DNA of 21,476 bases from a virus: IMG/VR virus record IMGVR_UViG_3300040751_000309, positions 1 through 21,476 of that record; one strand, 5' to 3'. Position 1 is the first letter of the stretch. Each line of letters begins with the position of its first letter. Shown in pieces: positions 1 to 5,908 of this stretch. Under the pieces are notes generated by a model. The model made no database searches. It was given only the letters and a program-made list of their open reading frames with translations, and was not told the origin of the DNA. The translations under genes were made by a program, and so were the position numbers.

Positions 1-207
1 GGCTTCACAGAGGAACAGAGTGAGAAGCTTGAGCTTGTTATCCTTAAATCGAAGAAGCTTCCCTTATATCACAGAAGACTCTTCGATCTTTATTATCGCG
101 AAGGGTTATCTATTCAGAAGATCGCTGACTCTTGTAACCTTCCGAAGACAACTATTCAGAGAGAGATCGAGAAACTAAAAACGCAACTAAAAACAGATAT
201 AACATGA
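1..207 (+). CDS. Helix-turn-helix protein, 3' end only (sigma region 4-like)
   Basis: This reading frame is open from the first base of the window and ends in TGA at 205-207, so only the last 68 residues are visible. The segment YYREGLSIQKIADSCNLP followed by KTTIQREIEKLK reads as a helix-turn-helix like the region 4 of small sigma factors or a phage transcription regulator. It probably binds DNA; whether it acts as a sigma factor, a repressor or a late-gene activator cannot be told without the N-terminus. Its stop overlaps the next start as ATGA, so the two are likely translationally coupled. Its position just before the packaging genes fits a late-gene regulator, but that is inference. Confidence 0.6.
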   Translation, partial: GFTEEQSEKLELVILKSKKLPLYHRRLFDLYYREGLSIQKIADSCNLPKTTIQREIEKLKTQLKTDIT

Positions 208-467
208 ATACAATTATTTTACTCTTCGGAGTTCCCTCGCTTGTGGTCATTCTTATGCACGAATTGACAGTGTTCGGATATAAGATATATCCCTTAATTG
301 TGAAGCTCCTTCCTTTTAAACCTTTTACCTGTGAGCTCTGTCTGTCCTTTTGGACTTATCTCGGAGTCAAGATCACGCTCGAAGGCTTTAATTATTACAC
401 AATATTCGAGAGCTTTATCGCGGGAATGATCGGATATCTACTCTCGAACAAGTTCTTAAAATTCTAA
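204..467 (+). CDS. Small membrane protein with a CELC motif
   Basis: An 87-residue protein with two or three hydrophobic stretches: residues about 3-20, a middle stretch around 45-58 and a C-terminal stretch around 68-82. Between them lies CELCLSFW, a Cys-x-x-Cys followed by an aromatic patch, reminiscent of small membrane proteins of the DUF1360 kind; that resemblance is weak. It starts by ATGA overlap with the preceding gene. It probably sits in the host inner membrane. No function can be assigned; membrane proteins in this part of phage genomes may act in superinfection exclusion or lysis timing, but nothing in the sequence decides that. Confidence 0.65.
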   Translation: MNTIILLFGVPSLVVILMHELTVFGYKIYPLIVKLLPFKPFTCELCLSFWTYLGVKITLEGFNYYTIFESFIAGMIGYLLSNKFLKF

Positions 468-478
468 AATGTAATATT

Positions 479-793
479 ATGATAATGAGATTCACGGATC
501 AAGCTAAAGAAGACAAGAAGCTTCAGAAGGAGCTCTTCTCAATTAATGAAGACTTAAAAAAGAACGGACTTCCGAAAACTATCGAAGGACTGAAGAGAAT
601 GTACGACGTATATAATATCGTTTATGGACAGAACAAGAAGATAACTAACTGTGTTTACTGTCGGAAGTCTGTCGCTCAGTATATCGATAAAGCTGTTCTT
701 CTTCTTGATATTCAACCGGAGAAGGCGATAAAAACACAGCGGAAGAAGTCAGCTCCTAAGAAGAAAACAACGAAGACGACAAGGACGAAATAA
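479..793 (+). CDS. Unknown small basic protein with a Lys/Arg-rich tail
   Basis: About 104 residues; translation may start at the ATG at 479 or at 485 two codons later (ATG ATA ATG). The protein is charged, with a helical-looking N-terminal half, a Cys-x-x-Cys (NCVYC) near residue 58-62 and a C-terminal tail of about 20 residues made almost only of Lys, Arg and Thr. Such a tail suggests contact with nucleic acid. I do not recognise the family. It lies in a series of small genes directly upstream of the terminase, a common place for packaging accessory or HNH-like proteins, but no nuclease motif is visible. Confidence 0.65.
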   Translation: MIMRFTDQAKEDKKLQKELFSINEDLKKNGLPKTIEGLKRMYDVYNIVYGQNKKITNCVYCRKSVAQYIDKAVLLLDIQPEKAIKTQRKKSAPKKKTTKTTRTK

Positions 794-817
794 TAAAAAC
801 GAGACTGTGACTCTTGA

Positions 818-907
818 ATGAAAGCTCACAGCTCCGGATTATCTCTCAGCTCTTTGATCAGGAAAGTCCTAAAATCAGCACATAAAACAGAGGACTCTGA
901 ATCTTAG
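818..907 (+). CDS. Possible 29-residue peptide
   Basis: An ATG at 818 opens a frame of 29 codons, rich in Ser and Lys, ending in TAG at 905-907. It fills part of a 148-base gap between two better genes. There is no A-rich leader like those before the accepted genes and no domain can be seen, so this is a weak call and the gap may simply be untranslated. Confidence 0.18.
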   Translation: MKAHSSGLSLSSLIRKVLKSAHKTEDSES

Positions 908-941
908 GGCGGGAGTTAATCTGTTCAATTATCAGAATAAT

Positions 942-1082
942 ATGAAAGAGATCGCTGTAATAACTTGGATCACTGGACTCTTCTTCGTGATCCTCGGAAT
1001 CGTTCAGGGAGAGATCACAGTTAAACAGAGGACAAACAGAGGAGAGAATGAAGGACAAACAGATAAAAAAACAGACCGATAA
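942..1082 (+). CDS. Small single-pass membrane protein (46 aa)
   Basis: A 46-residue reading frame from ATG at 942 to TAA at 1080-1082. Residues 4-23 (starting IAVITWITGLFF) form one clear transmembrane segment; the rest is a strongly polar, Lys/Arg/Gln-rich tail. The start is preceded by an AT-rich stretch (AGAATAAT) like other starts here, and the codons (GGA, ATC, CTC) match the neighbours. Its end overlaps the terminase small subunit start by 35 bases in another frame, typical of the packed layout of this phage. Function unknown; the topology is compatible with a lysis accessory or exclusion peptide. Confidence 0.45.
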   Translation: MKEIAVITWITGLFFVILGIVQGEITVKQRTNRGENEGQTDKKTDR

Positions 1083-1479
1083 AAAAGGGAAGACCGGAAG
1101 AGAGATATCGAACCAAAATCTCAAACCTTTCAAGAAGGGACAGAGCGGAAACCCGAACGGACGTCCGAAGAAGTTCGTCAGTCTCCTGAAGGATCAGGGA
1201 TATAAACTGAGCGAAGTTAACGACGCGATTCAGACTCTCCTCTCAATGAATGAAGAGGAGCTTTCTGAAGTGTTCGAGGATCAGAACGCGACTATCCTCG
1301 AGAAGACGATCGCGTCCGCTTTAAGAAGATCGTTCAAGAATGGAAGTCTATATTCACTCGAGACGCTTCTGTCAAGAGTTTACGGATCGCCAAAACAGGA
1401 AGTAAAGACAGAGATTCAGATTCAGCCTCCTCTCTTCCCTGATCTCAATAACGATAAAGACAAAAAGATCGGAGAATGA
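1048..1479 (+). CDS. terS: Terminase small subunit-like protein (DUF5681 type)
   Basis: A 143-residue protein whose residues about 26-42 contain KPFKKGQSGNPNGRPKK, the hallmark of the DUF5681 family (consensus near WKKGQSGNPxGRPK), found in phage proteins just upstream of the large terminase. The N-terminus is highly basic and the middle is helical, fitting a DNA-recognition role. In packaging, the small subunit binds the phage DNA and hands it to the large subunit. Its stop overlaps the next start as ATGA, consistent with coupled synthesis of the two subunits. Identification as TerS rests on this motif and on position; I see no classical TerS helix-turn-helix. Confidence 0.75.
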   Translation: MKDKQIKKQTDKKGKTGREISNQNLKPFKKGQSGNPNGRPKKFVSLLKDQGYKLSEVNDAIQTLLSMNEEELSEVFEDQNATILEKTIASALRRSFKNGSLYSLETLLSRVYGSPKQEVKTEIQIQPPLFPDLNNDKDKKIGE

Positions 1480-2648
1480 GCTTCGTCAGGACGACAGCGA
1501 TAAACAAGATCGGACGAATGAGCTCCCGGAAGAAGATTATTCAGGGAGGAACTTCAGCCGGAAAGACTTTCGGAGTTCTCCCGATCCTGATCGATATCGC
1601 TCTCAAATATCCGAACAAGGAGATCAGCGTCGTCGCTGAGTCGATCCCTCACTTAAGGAGAGGAGCTCTGAAGGACTTTCTTAAAATAATGAGGTTAACC
1701 CTTCGATTCAGAGAGGAAGAGTATAACAAGAGTCTTCTTCGATATGAATTCGCGAATGGTTCGTTTATTGAGTTTTTCTCAGCGAATGAGGAGAGCAAAT
1801 TGAGAGGAGCTCGAAGGAATATCCTGTATATCAACGAAGCGAATCTGATAACCTTTGACAGTTATTATCAACTCGCGATCAGGACGGACGAGGATATATA
1901 TCTCGACTTTAACCCGACGCAACCCTTTTGGGTTCACGAAGAAGTCGTTCCTGAAGAGGACTCAGAGATTATCGTTCTTACTTACAGGGATAACGAAGCT
2001 CTCTCAGAGACTATCGTTAAGGATATCGAGAAAGCTCGAGAGAAAGCTCGAAAGTCTTCTTATTGGTCGAATTGGTGGAAGGTTTACGGACTCGGACAGA
2101 TCGGATCGCTTCAGGGAGTCGTCTTCGAAAATTGGTCACAGATCAAGGAAGTCCCAAAGGACGCGAAGCTTCTCGGAGTCGGTCTCGATTTTGGATATAC
2201 AAACGATCCGACAGGGATAGTCAGTCTGTACTCTTATGACGGAGAGCTTATCGTTGACGAGCTTCTATACAGGACAGGAATGAGGAACAGTGATCTTGCT
2301 GACTTCCTGAAGAGATCAACTCCTCCCGGGACTCTTGTGATCGGAGACTCAGCTGAACCGAAGTCGATCGATGAGATATTCGATAAGGGGATAAATATCT
2401 TCGGAGCTACAAAAGGAAAGGACTCGATTCAATTCTCTGTTCAGCTCCTTCAGGATTATCGGATCAGAGTGACAGAGAGATCAGTTAACTTAATCAAAGA
2501 GCTCCGGGGTTATATTTGGGAGACAGACAGAACAGGGAAGAAGGGACAGCGTCCTGACACTAACTGTCCTGATCACTTGATCGACGCTCTGAGATATATC
2601 GCTGTTCGGACTCTGAATCAGAGAGACGTCGATTATTCAATTTATTAA
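1476..2648 (+). CDS. terL: Terminase large subunit (packaging ATPase and nuclease)
   Basis: This 390-residue protein is the motor that cuts phage DNA and pumps it into the prohead through the portal. The N-terminal ATPase carries a Walker A motif GGTSAGKT at residues 24-31 and a Walker B-like ILYINEAN at 116-123, with Glu121 as the likely catalytic residue and Asn in the place of the usual Asp. The C-terminal RNase H-like nuclease shows three acidic positions: Asp238 in GVGLDFGYTNDPTG, Asp290 in LVIGDSAEP and Asp370 in CPDHLIDALRY. Family: Terminase_3/6-type. The length is at the short end for TerL but all motifs are present. It is coupled to TerS by ATGA. Confidence 0.95.
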   Translation: MSFVRTTAINKIGRMSSRKKIIQGGTSAGKTFGVLPILIDIALKYPNKEISVVAESIPHLRRGALKDFLKIMRLTLRFREEEYNKSLLRYEFANGSFIEFFSANEESKLRGARRNILYINEANLITFDSYYQLAIRTDEDIYLDFNPTQPFWVHEEVVPEEDSEIIVLTYRDNEALSETIVKDIEKAREKARKSSYWSNWWKVYGLGQIGSLQGVVFENWSQIKEVPKDAKLLGVGLDFGYTNDPTGIVSLYSYDGELIVDELLYRTGMRNSDLADFLKRSTPPGTLVIGDSAEPKSIDEIFDKGINIFGATKGKDSIQFSVQLLQDYRIRVTERSVNLIKELRGYIWETDRTGKKGQRPDTNCPDHLIDALRYIAVRTLNQRDVDYSIY

Positions 2649-2702
2649 TGAGATACAAACGTGATCCGAAGAGCTTTCAGTTATACAGATAAAAGAGAAA
2701 CA

Positions 2703-3101
2703 ATGACAAAAACCTTAACCGCGATCGGAATCAGCTTAACCGGGTTCTTCGCTCCTCTTACGACAGCTTTTACTGTCGCTATATTTTTAGTCTTCTTAGA
2801 TACGTTCTCAAAGGTTATCGTCGTCGGGAAGACTCAAGGGATCGGAGCGATCAAAAGTCGGAAGCTATATCGGGTAGTTCCGAAAACTATTTTTTACATG
2901 ATCTTTATTATTCTGGGTCAACTCTGTCACGATTTTATCGACGTCGAAATTCCTTTTCAGAAGCTTGTCCTTGTCGGGATAATTGGGATCGAAGTCTATT
3001 CGATCGATGAAAATTTTGAAGAGTTAACAGGGTTCAGCTTCATTAAGAGAATACTTGAATTCACAAAGAAGATCACTCAGATAAAATCAGACAGACAATG
3101 A
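2703..3101 (+). CDS. Phage holin
   Basis: I choose the ATG at 2703, preceded by AGAGAAACA, over a GTG at 2661; the protein is then 132 residues. It has a long hydrophobic N-terminal region (residues about 4-42) and further hydrophobic segments around 62-78 and 88-105. Near the C-terminal membrane segment is EVYSIDENFEELTG, matching the E-x-x-S-I-x-E-N pattern of the phage_holin_4 / toxin-secretion holin family. Holins form inner-membrane holes that time lysis and release the endolysin. It is separated from the endolysin by over 17 kb in this window, an unusual split. The stop overlaps the next gene as ATGA. Confidence 0.75.
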   Translation: MTKTLTAIGISLTGFFAPLTTAFTVAIFLVFLDTFSKVIVVGKTQGIGAIKSRKLYRVVPKTIFYMIFIILGQLCHDFIDVEIPFQKLVLVGIIGIEVYSIDENFEELTGFSFIKRILEFTKKITQIKSDRQ

Positions 3102-3400
3102 GATCACTAACAGAAACCCTGAACGATATGATCGAAAAGAACCCGACGACAGAGCTCGGAGTTTTTGTGATGTCGATTAATAATCTTCAGAAGTTCAGGA
3201 AGACTCACGGCTTCTCCGGGGAGTTTAAGGGTCACAAGGTCAGAGGAATGAAACAAGCTCCTGACGACAAAATATATTTACTCGGAGAGGAGGATTATCA
3301 ACAGCTCAACGAAGCTGTAAAGAACCCGATCAAGACGATCAAAAACAAGGACAAAAATGAAACGATTCAAGAAACTACTCAAGCGACTGAAGACGCTTAA
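3098..3400 (+). CDS. Unknown 100-residue protein
   Basis: A small soluble protein starting by ATGA overlap with the holin gene. The first half looks folded, with mixed hydrophobic and charged residues (for example TELGVFVMSINNLQKFRKTHG and DKIYLLGEEDYQQLNEAV); the last 30 residues are low-complexity Lys/Asn/Thr/Glu. I do not recognise the family. It overlaps the start of the following chaperone gene by 44 bases in another frame. Position between holin and the tail block gives no firm hint. Confidence 0.6.
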   Translation: MRSLTETLNDMIEKNPTTELGVFVMSINNLQKFRKTHGFSGEFKGHKVRGMKQAPDDKIYLLGEEDYQQLNEAVKNPIKTIKNKDKNETIQETTQATEDA

Positions 3401-4064
3401 AAGGTGGGTTAAGCTCAGAAGCTCGATCCCGAAGAATTGGAATCAGGTAACGATCGAACAATTCATTCAGCTGAACGATCTTCCTCAGACTTCAAACGAA
3501 GTCACGAACTTAGTCAATAAGCTGACTGTATTAACAGGACTCACAGCTGAACAGATCAGATCAATGTCAGCTCAAGAGATTCAGAAAATTAATAAGCGAC
3601 TGAGCTTCTTGTCAGAGCTTCCTAAAGAGAAGGACGTTAAGAGCTTCAGCTTTAAAGGGAAGAATTATAAAAGAGATAAGATCGAATTCTCGACTGTTGC
3701 TCAGGTCACTGATCTACTTCAGATGAATCAGGACGAGGAGAACGTCGGAGCGAAGATATTAAACGCGATCGCTGTGATATATTATCGAGACGGAGAGTCT
3801 GAATATACAGCTCAGAGATTCAAACAAATGAAGGACGAACTCCTGACTCTTCCCTTCCCTGTCGCTTTAAATTCGTCGGTTTTTTTTTCTCGTGGCTTGA
3901 GGAGATTTTTTCCCGACGTTTTAAGGGACTCTTTGAAGAAGCTGACGATTCAACAGACGGAGAACCTGATCCAAGGGATAGAGAACGAATCAGAATCGAA
4001 CGACTTCGGAAGGTTTTTCAATGGTACGACTTCACTCTCGGACTTGCTTCAGGAGACGTCTTAA
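3357..4064 (+). CDS. Tail assembly chaperone, short (unshifted) form
   Basis: The unshifted frame gives 235 residues. After a basic N-terminal stretch of about 22 residues comes IPKNWNQVTIEQFIQL, then a helical middle, then LPFPVALNSSVFF near residue 165-177. This resembles proteins of Bacteroidetes phages thought to be tail assembly chaperones, which coat the tape measure protein before the tube polymerises. After the T9 run (3880-3888) the zero frame continues for 58 codons rich in codons this phage seldom uses and ends at 4062-4064. I think this tail is either the short form of a two-form chaperone (as G in phage lambda) or a product of reading past a shift site. The start at 3357 is the only ATG near the N-terminus and has an A-rich leader. 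Confidence 0.6.
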   Translation: MKRFKKLLKRLKTLKRWVKLRSSIPKNWNQVTIEQFIQLNDLPQTSNEVTNLVNKLTVLTGLTAEQIRSMSAQEIQKINKRLSFLSELPKEKDVKSFSFKGKNYKRDKIEFSTVAQVTDLLQMNQDEENVGAKILNAIAVIYYRDGESEYTAQRFKQMKDELLTLPFPVALNSSVFFSRGLRRFFPDVLRDSLKKLTIQQTENLIQGIENESESNDFGRFFNGTTSLSDLLQETS

Positions 4065-4165
4065 AATATGCGGAAGCTTCCCGGATAACATTCGTCGAAG
4101 CTTGTATTTATTACGGATATAATAAACAGTATAAAAATGCAATTAACACTGAAGGAACTAACTGA
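3357..4165 (+). CDS. Tail assembly chaperone, long form by -1 frameshift
   Basis: Slippage at T TTT TTT (3881-3887) moves reading from codons starting at 3885 to codons starting at 3887 and gives about 269 residues: 177 from the zero frame and 92 from the -1 frame. The joined region reads SSVFFFSWLEEIFSRRFKGL, and further on VFQWYDFTLGLASGDVLKYA, then a stop at 4163-4165. WYDFTxxLAxGDVLKY is the kind of sequence I associate with the second part of tail chaperones in Bacteroidetes phages, and its codons (GGA, GAC, GTC, GCT) match the rest of the genome. This parallels the G/GT pair of lambda. A single-base deletion in the T run or an assembly error would give the same picture. It overlaps the next gene by 29 bases. 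Confidence 0.6.
3880..3888 (+). promoter_or_regulatory. Candidate -1 ribosomal frameshift site (T9 run)
   Basis: Nine T residues follow GGT context as GTT TTT TTT TCT in the zero frame, giving the slippery heptamer T TTT TTT at 3881-3887. Both frames stay open downstream, and the -1 frame carries the more protein-like sequence. A short possible stem (TCTC 3888-3891 with GAGA 3902-3905) and another (TCCC 3911-3914 with GGGA 3925-3928) lie just after; neither is strong. Confidence 0.55.
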
Positions 4166-4595
4166 CAAGCTTAAAGACTTGCTTCTGACTCACGCTAAGC
4201 TCAAGGACGTTAACGTCTGTACTTACGACGATCTTCTGATCAAGGTCAGCGAAAATAAAAACGAATATTTCGGAGCGTTTATAGTTTATGATCTGAGACA
4301 GATTCAGCTCCTTGAATGGTCGACAGTTATCCCTTTAACGATTATCTTCGCTGACAAGCTGAGACCGAACCGGGAGAATGAAATATTTATTCATTCAGAT
4401 ACTGTCTCGATCGCTGTCGATTCTGTCAAAATGATTCGAGATTATTGTCGCGATAATGGTCTTGACGGACTTGATCAGGTCACTCTTGATATATGGTCAG
4501 AGGACGAATCAGATTCGAGACTCGCGGGATCAAAGATCGACTTCTTAATGAACTTAAATATCGGGGGTTATTGTGACGTCCCGCTTAATTCGTAA
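4137..4595 (+). CDS. Tail terminator / head-tail joining-like protein
   Basis: A 152-residue soluble protein. It begins with a helix (LTLKELTDKLKDLLLTHAKL), continues with beta-like strands (FGAFIVYDLRQIQL, STVIPLTIIFAD) and a long helix around residues 88-105 (SIAVDSVKMIRDYCRDNG), and ends with a strand-rich segment containing IDFLMNLNIGGYCD. This order matches tail terminator or tail completion proteins, which cap the finished tube and join it to the head. Fold-level resemblance and position (before a gp10-like gene) support the call; no decisive motif exists. It starts inside the frameshifted end of the chaperone gene, preceded by TATAAAA. Confidence 0.45.
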   Translation: MQLTLKELTDKLKDLLLTHAKLKDVNVCTYDDLLIKVSENKNEYFGAFIVYDLRQIQLLEWSTVIPLTIIFADKLRPNRENEIFIHSDTVSIAVDSVKMIRDYCRDNGLDGLDQVTLDIWSEDESDSRLAGSKIDFLMNLNIGGYCDVPLNS

Positions 4596-4613
4596 CAATC
4601 AAAAATTAATAAA

Positions 4614-5378
4614 ATGAGAATCTATCAATTAAACAACGTGATTATCTGTGAGAAGCTCACAGAGAAAATAGCTTTTAATCCTTCTATGACTACTTATGAC
4701 GTTAACACAGAGGAGGGAGTCGTTACTGTCATGGAGCGAACAGATTATAAAAAAATGATCTCAGCTGATATCTCAGATATTCAGGACGGAGACGGGACTT
4801 CAATTATCGGAGAGAAAGCGATTCACACTTATATCTCACAGCTTATAAATTTTAAGACGTCCGCGGGAGGAAGCGTCGGACTATTTGCACAGGTCGAAGA
4901 AGGAAGAGCTATCACGACAGTCGGAGAGAAGACTCTTCTCGGGACGGGAGTCGGGAGCTTGTCTGTTCCCGCTGATACTTTTCAGATTGGAGACTCTTAT
5001 CACTTTAAAATCGGAGGAATCTTAACAGCTGACGGAACAGGAGGAACTCCGACAGAGATTAATTTCAAAATCAAGAACGGACTGAACGTTATCGCTGAAT
5101 CGGGAGCGATTGAATTTAATTCTGTCAGCGGAACAGGGTGGGAGATTGAACTCGATTTTACAATCTCTCAGATCGGATCGAGAGGAGTCTTGTTCACGAA
5201 TGGAGACTTATCTTATATTGAAGACGGAGCTCAAGAATTATCCGGTTTTGTTTTTGAGTCGAAACTTCCTATCGATACAACAGTCGACAGCGTTCTTGAC
5301 GTAACAGCTGAATTCGTTACTATCAACACAGGAGACTCAATTCAATCGGTTAACGCTGTATTATATAAAACATATTAA
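4614..5378 (+). CDS. Virion structural protein with a jelly-roll-like middle
   Basis: A 254-residue protein with two apparent parts. Residues 1-85 hold a pattern seen in Bacteroidetes phage virion proteins (FNPSMTTYDVNTEEGVVTV, then ADISDIQDGDGTSI and IHTYISQLINF). Residues about 105-225 are rich in beta strands and Gly/Thr (TFQIGDSYHFKIGGILTAD, FNSVSGTGWEIELDFTISQIG), like the jelly-roll domains of decoration or tail proteins. It could be a tail or fibre-associated protein; I cannot choose between these. The leader ATCAAAAATTAATAAA directly before the ATG is almost the same as the one before the endolysin. Its stop overlaps the next start (TAATG). Confidence 0.5.
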   Translation: MRIYQLNNVIICEKLTEKIAFNPSMTTYDVNTEEGVVTVMERTDYKKMISADISDIQDGDGTSIIGEKAIHTYISQLINFKTSAGGSVGLFAQVEEGRAITTVGEKTLLGTGVGSLSVPADTFQIGDSYHFKIGGILTADGTGGTPTEINFKIKNGLNVIAESGAIEFNSVSGTGWEIELDFTISQIGSRGVLFTNGDLSYIEDGAQELSGFVFESKLPIDTTVDSVLDVTAEFVTINTGDSIQSVNAVLYKTY

Positions 5379-5908
5379 TGACAGAGGAGGAGCTTATCGG
5401 GAGTCTGAATAAGTGGGGAGCTTCTGTCGTTTCTGATATGGTTTCTTTTTTAGGGACTATCGGGAAGACTAACACAGGAGCTCTCGCTGAATCTCTTCGA
5501 GCTGAAGCTCGGAAGGACGGAGAGAATATCGTCCTCGAATTCTTCGGAAATAATTACAGTGAATTCGTTCGTCAAGGAGTTAAGGGATCAGTCAGTTCGC
5601 GTAAAGCTCCGAACAGTCCTTTCAGATTCGGATCAGGAACAGGAGAGAAAGGAGGACTTCGTCGATCTATTGACAAGTGGGTTATCACGAAAGGGATCAG
5701 CGGAATCAGAGACGAGCGCGGACGCTTTATAAAGAGGAAGAGTCTCGTCTTCCTGATCTCTCGAAAGATTTATCGATTCGGGATCAAACCGACGAATTTT
5801 GTCTTCCCGTTCTTCAAACGACAGGACGAGCTTGTCGAACTTATCGGAAAGGAGTTCGCTGATATTGTACTAAATGAATTAAGATCGGCTTTCAATGGTA
5901 ACAAATAA
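5378..5908 (+). CDS. HK97 gp10-like / virion morphogenesis protein
   Basis: A 176-residue protein with features of the gp10-like head-tail joining family: an N-terminal helix, TGALAESLRAEARKDG, then an FGNNYSEFVRQGVKG segment (the position of the family's Y-x-x-Y/F-V-x-x-G motif), followed by RKAPNSPFRFGSG, a segment KWVITKGISG, and a C-terminal helical tail with LVFLISRKIYRFGIKP. Such proteins act in tail completion or as head-tail adaptors. It starts on TAATG with the previous stop and overlaps the following gene by 14 bases, so it sits inside one tightly coupled tail block. Confidence 0.55.
   Translation: MTEEELIGSLNKWGASVVSDMVSFLGTIGKTNTGALAESLRAEARKDGENIVLEFFGNNYSEFVRQGVKGSVSSRKAPNSPFRFGSGTGEKGGLRRSIDKWVITKGISGIRDERGRFIKRKSLVFLISRKIYRFGIKPTNFVFPFFKRQDELVELIGKEFADIVLNELRSAFNGNK

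Noticed and set aside
858-1133. Minus-strand open frame of 91 codons with hydrophobic residues
   Set aside because: It lies opposite the small membrane protein and terminase small subunit starts, lacks a leader, and is the only sign of minus-strand coding in an otherwise one-directional window.
2648-2692. 14-codon frame starting on the terminase stop (TAATG)
   Set aside because: Too short and without features; it might help coupling to the holin but nothing else supports it.
2661-2702. Upstream GTG start for the holin
   Set aside because: The ATG at 2703 has a better A-rich leader and places the hydrophobic segment at the N-terminus as in the family.
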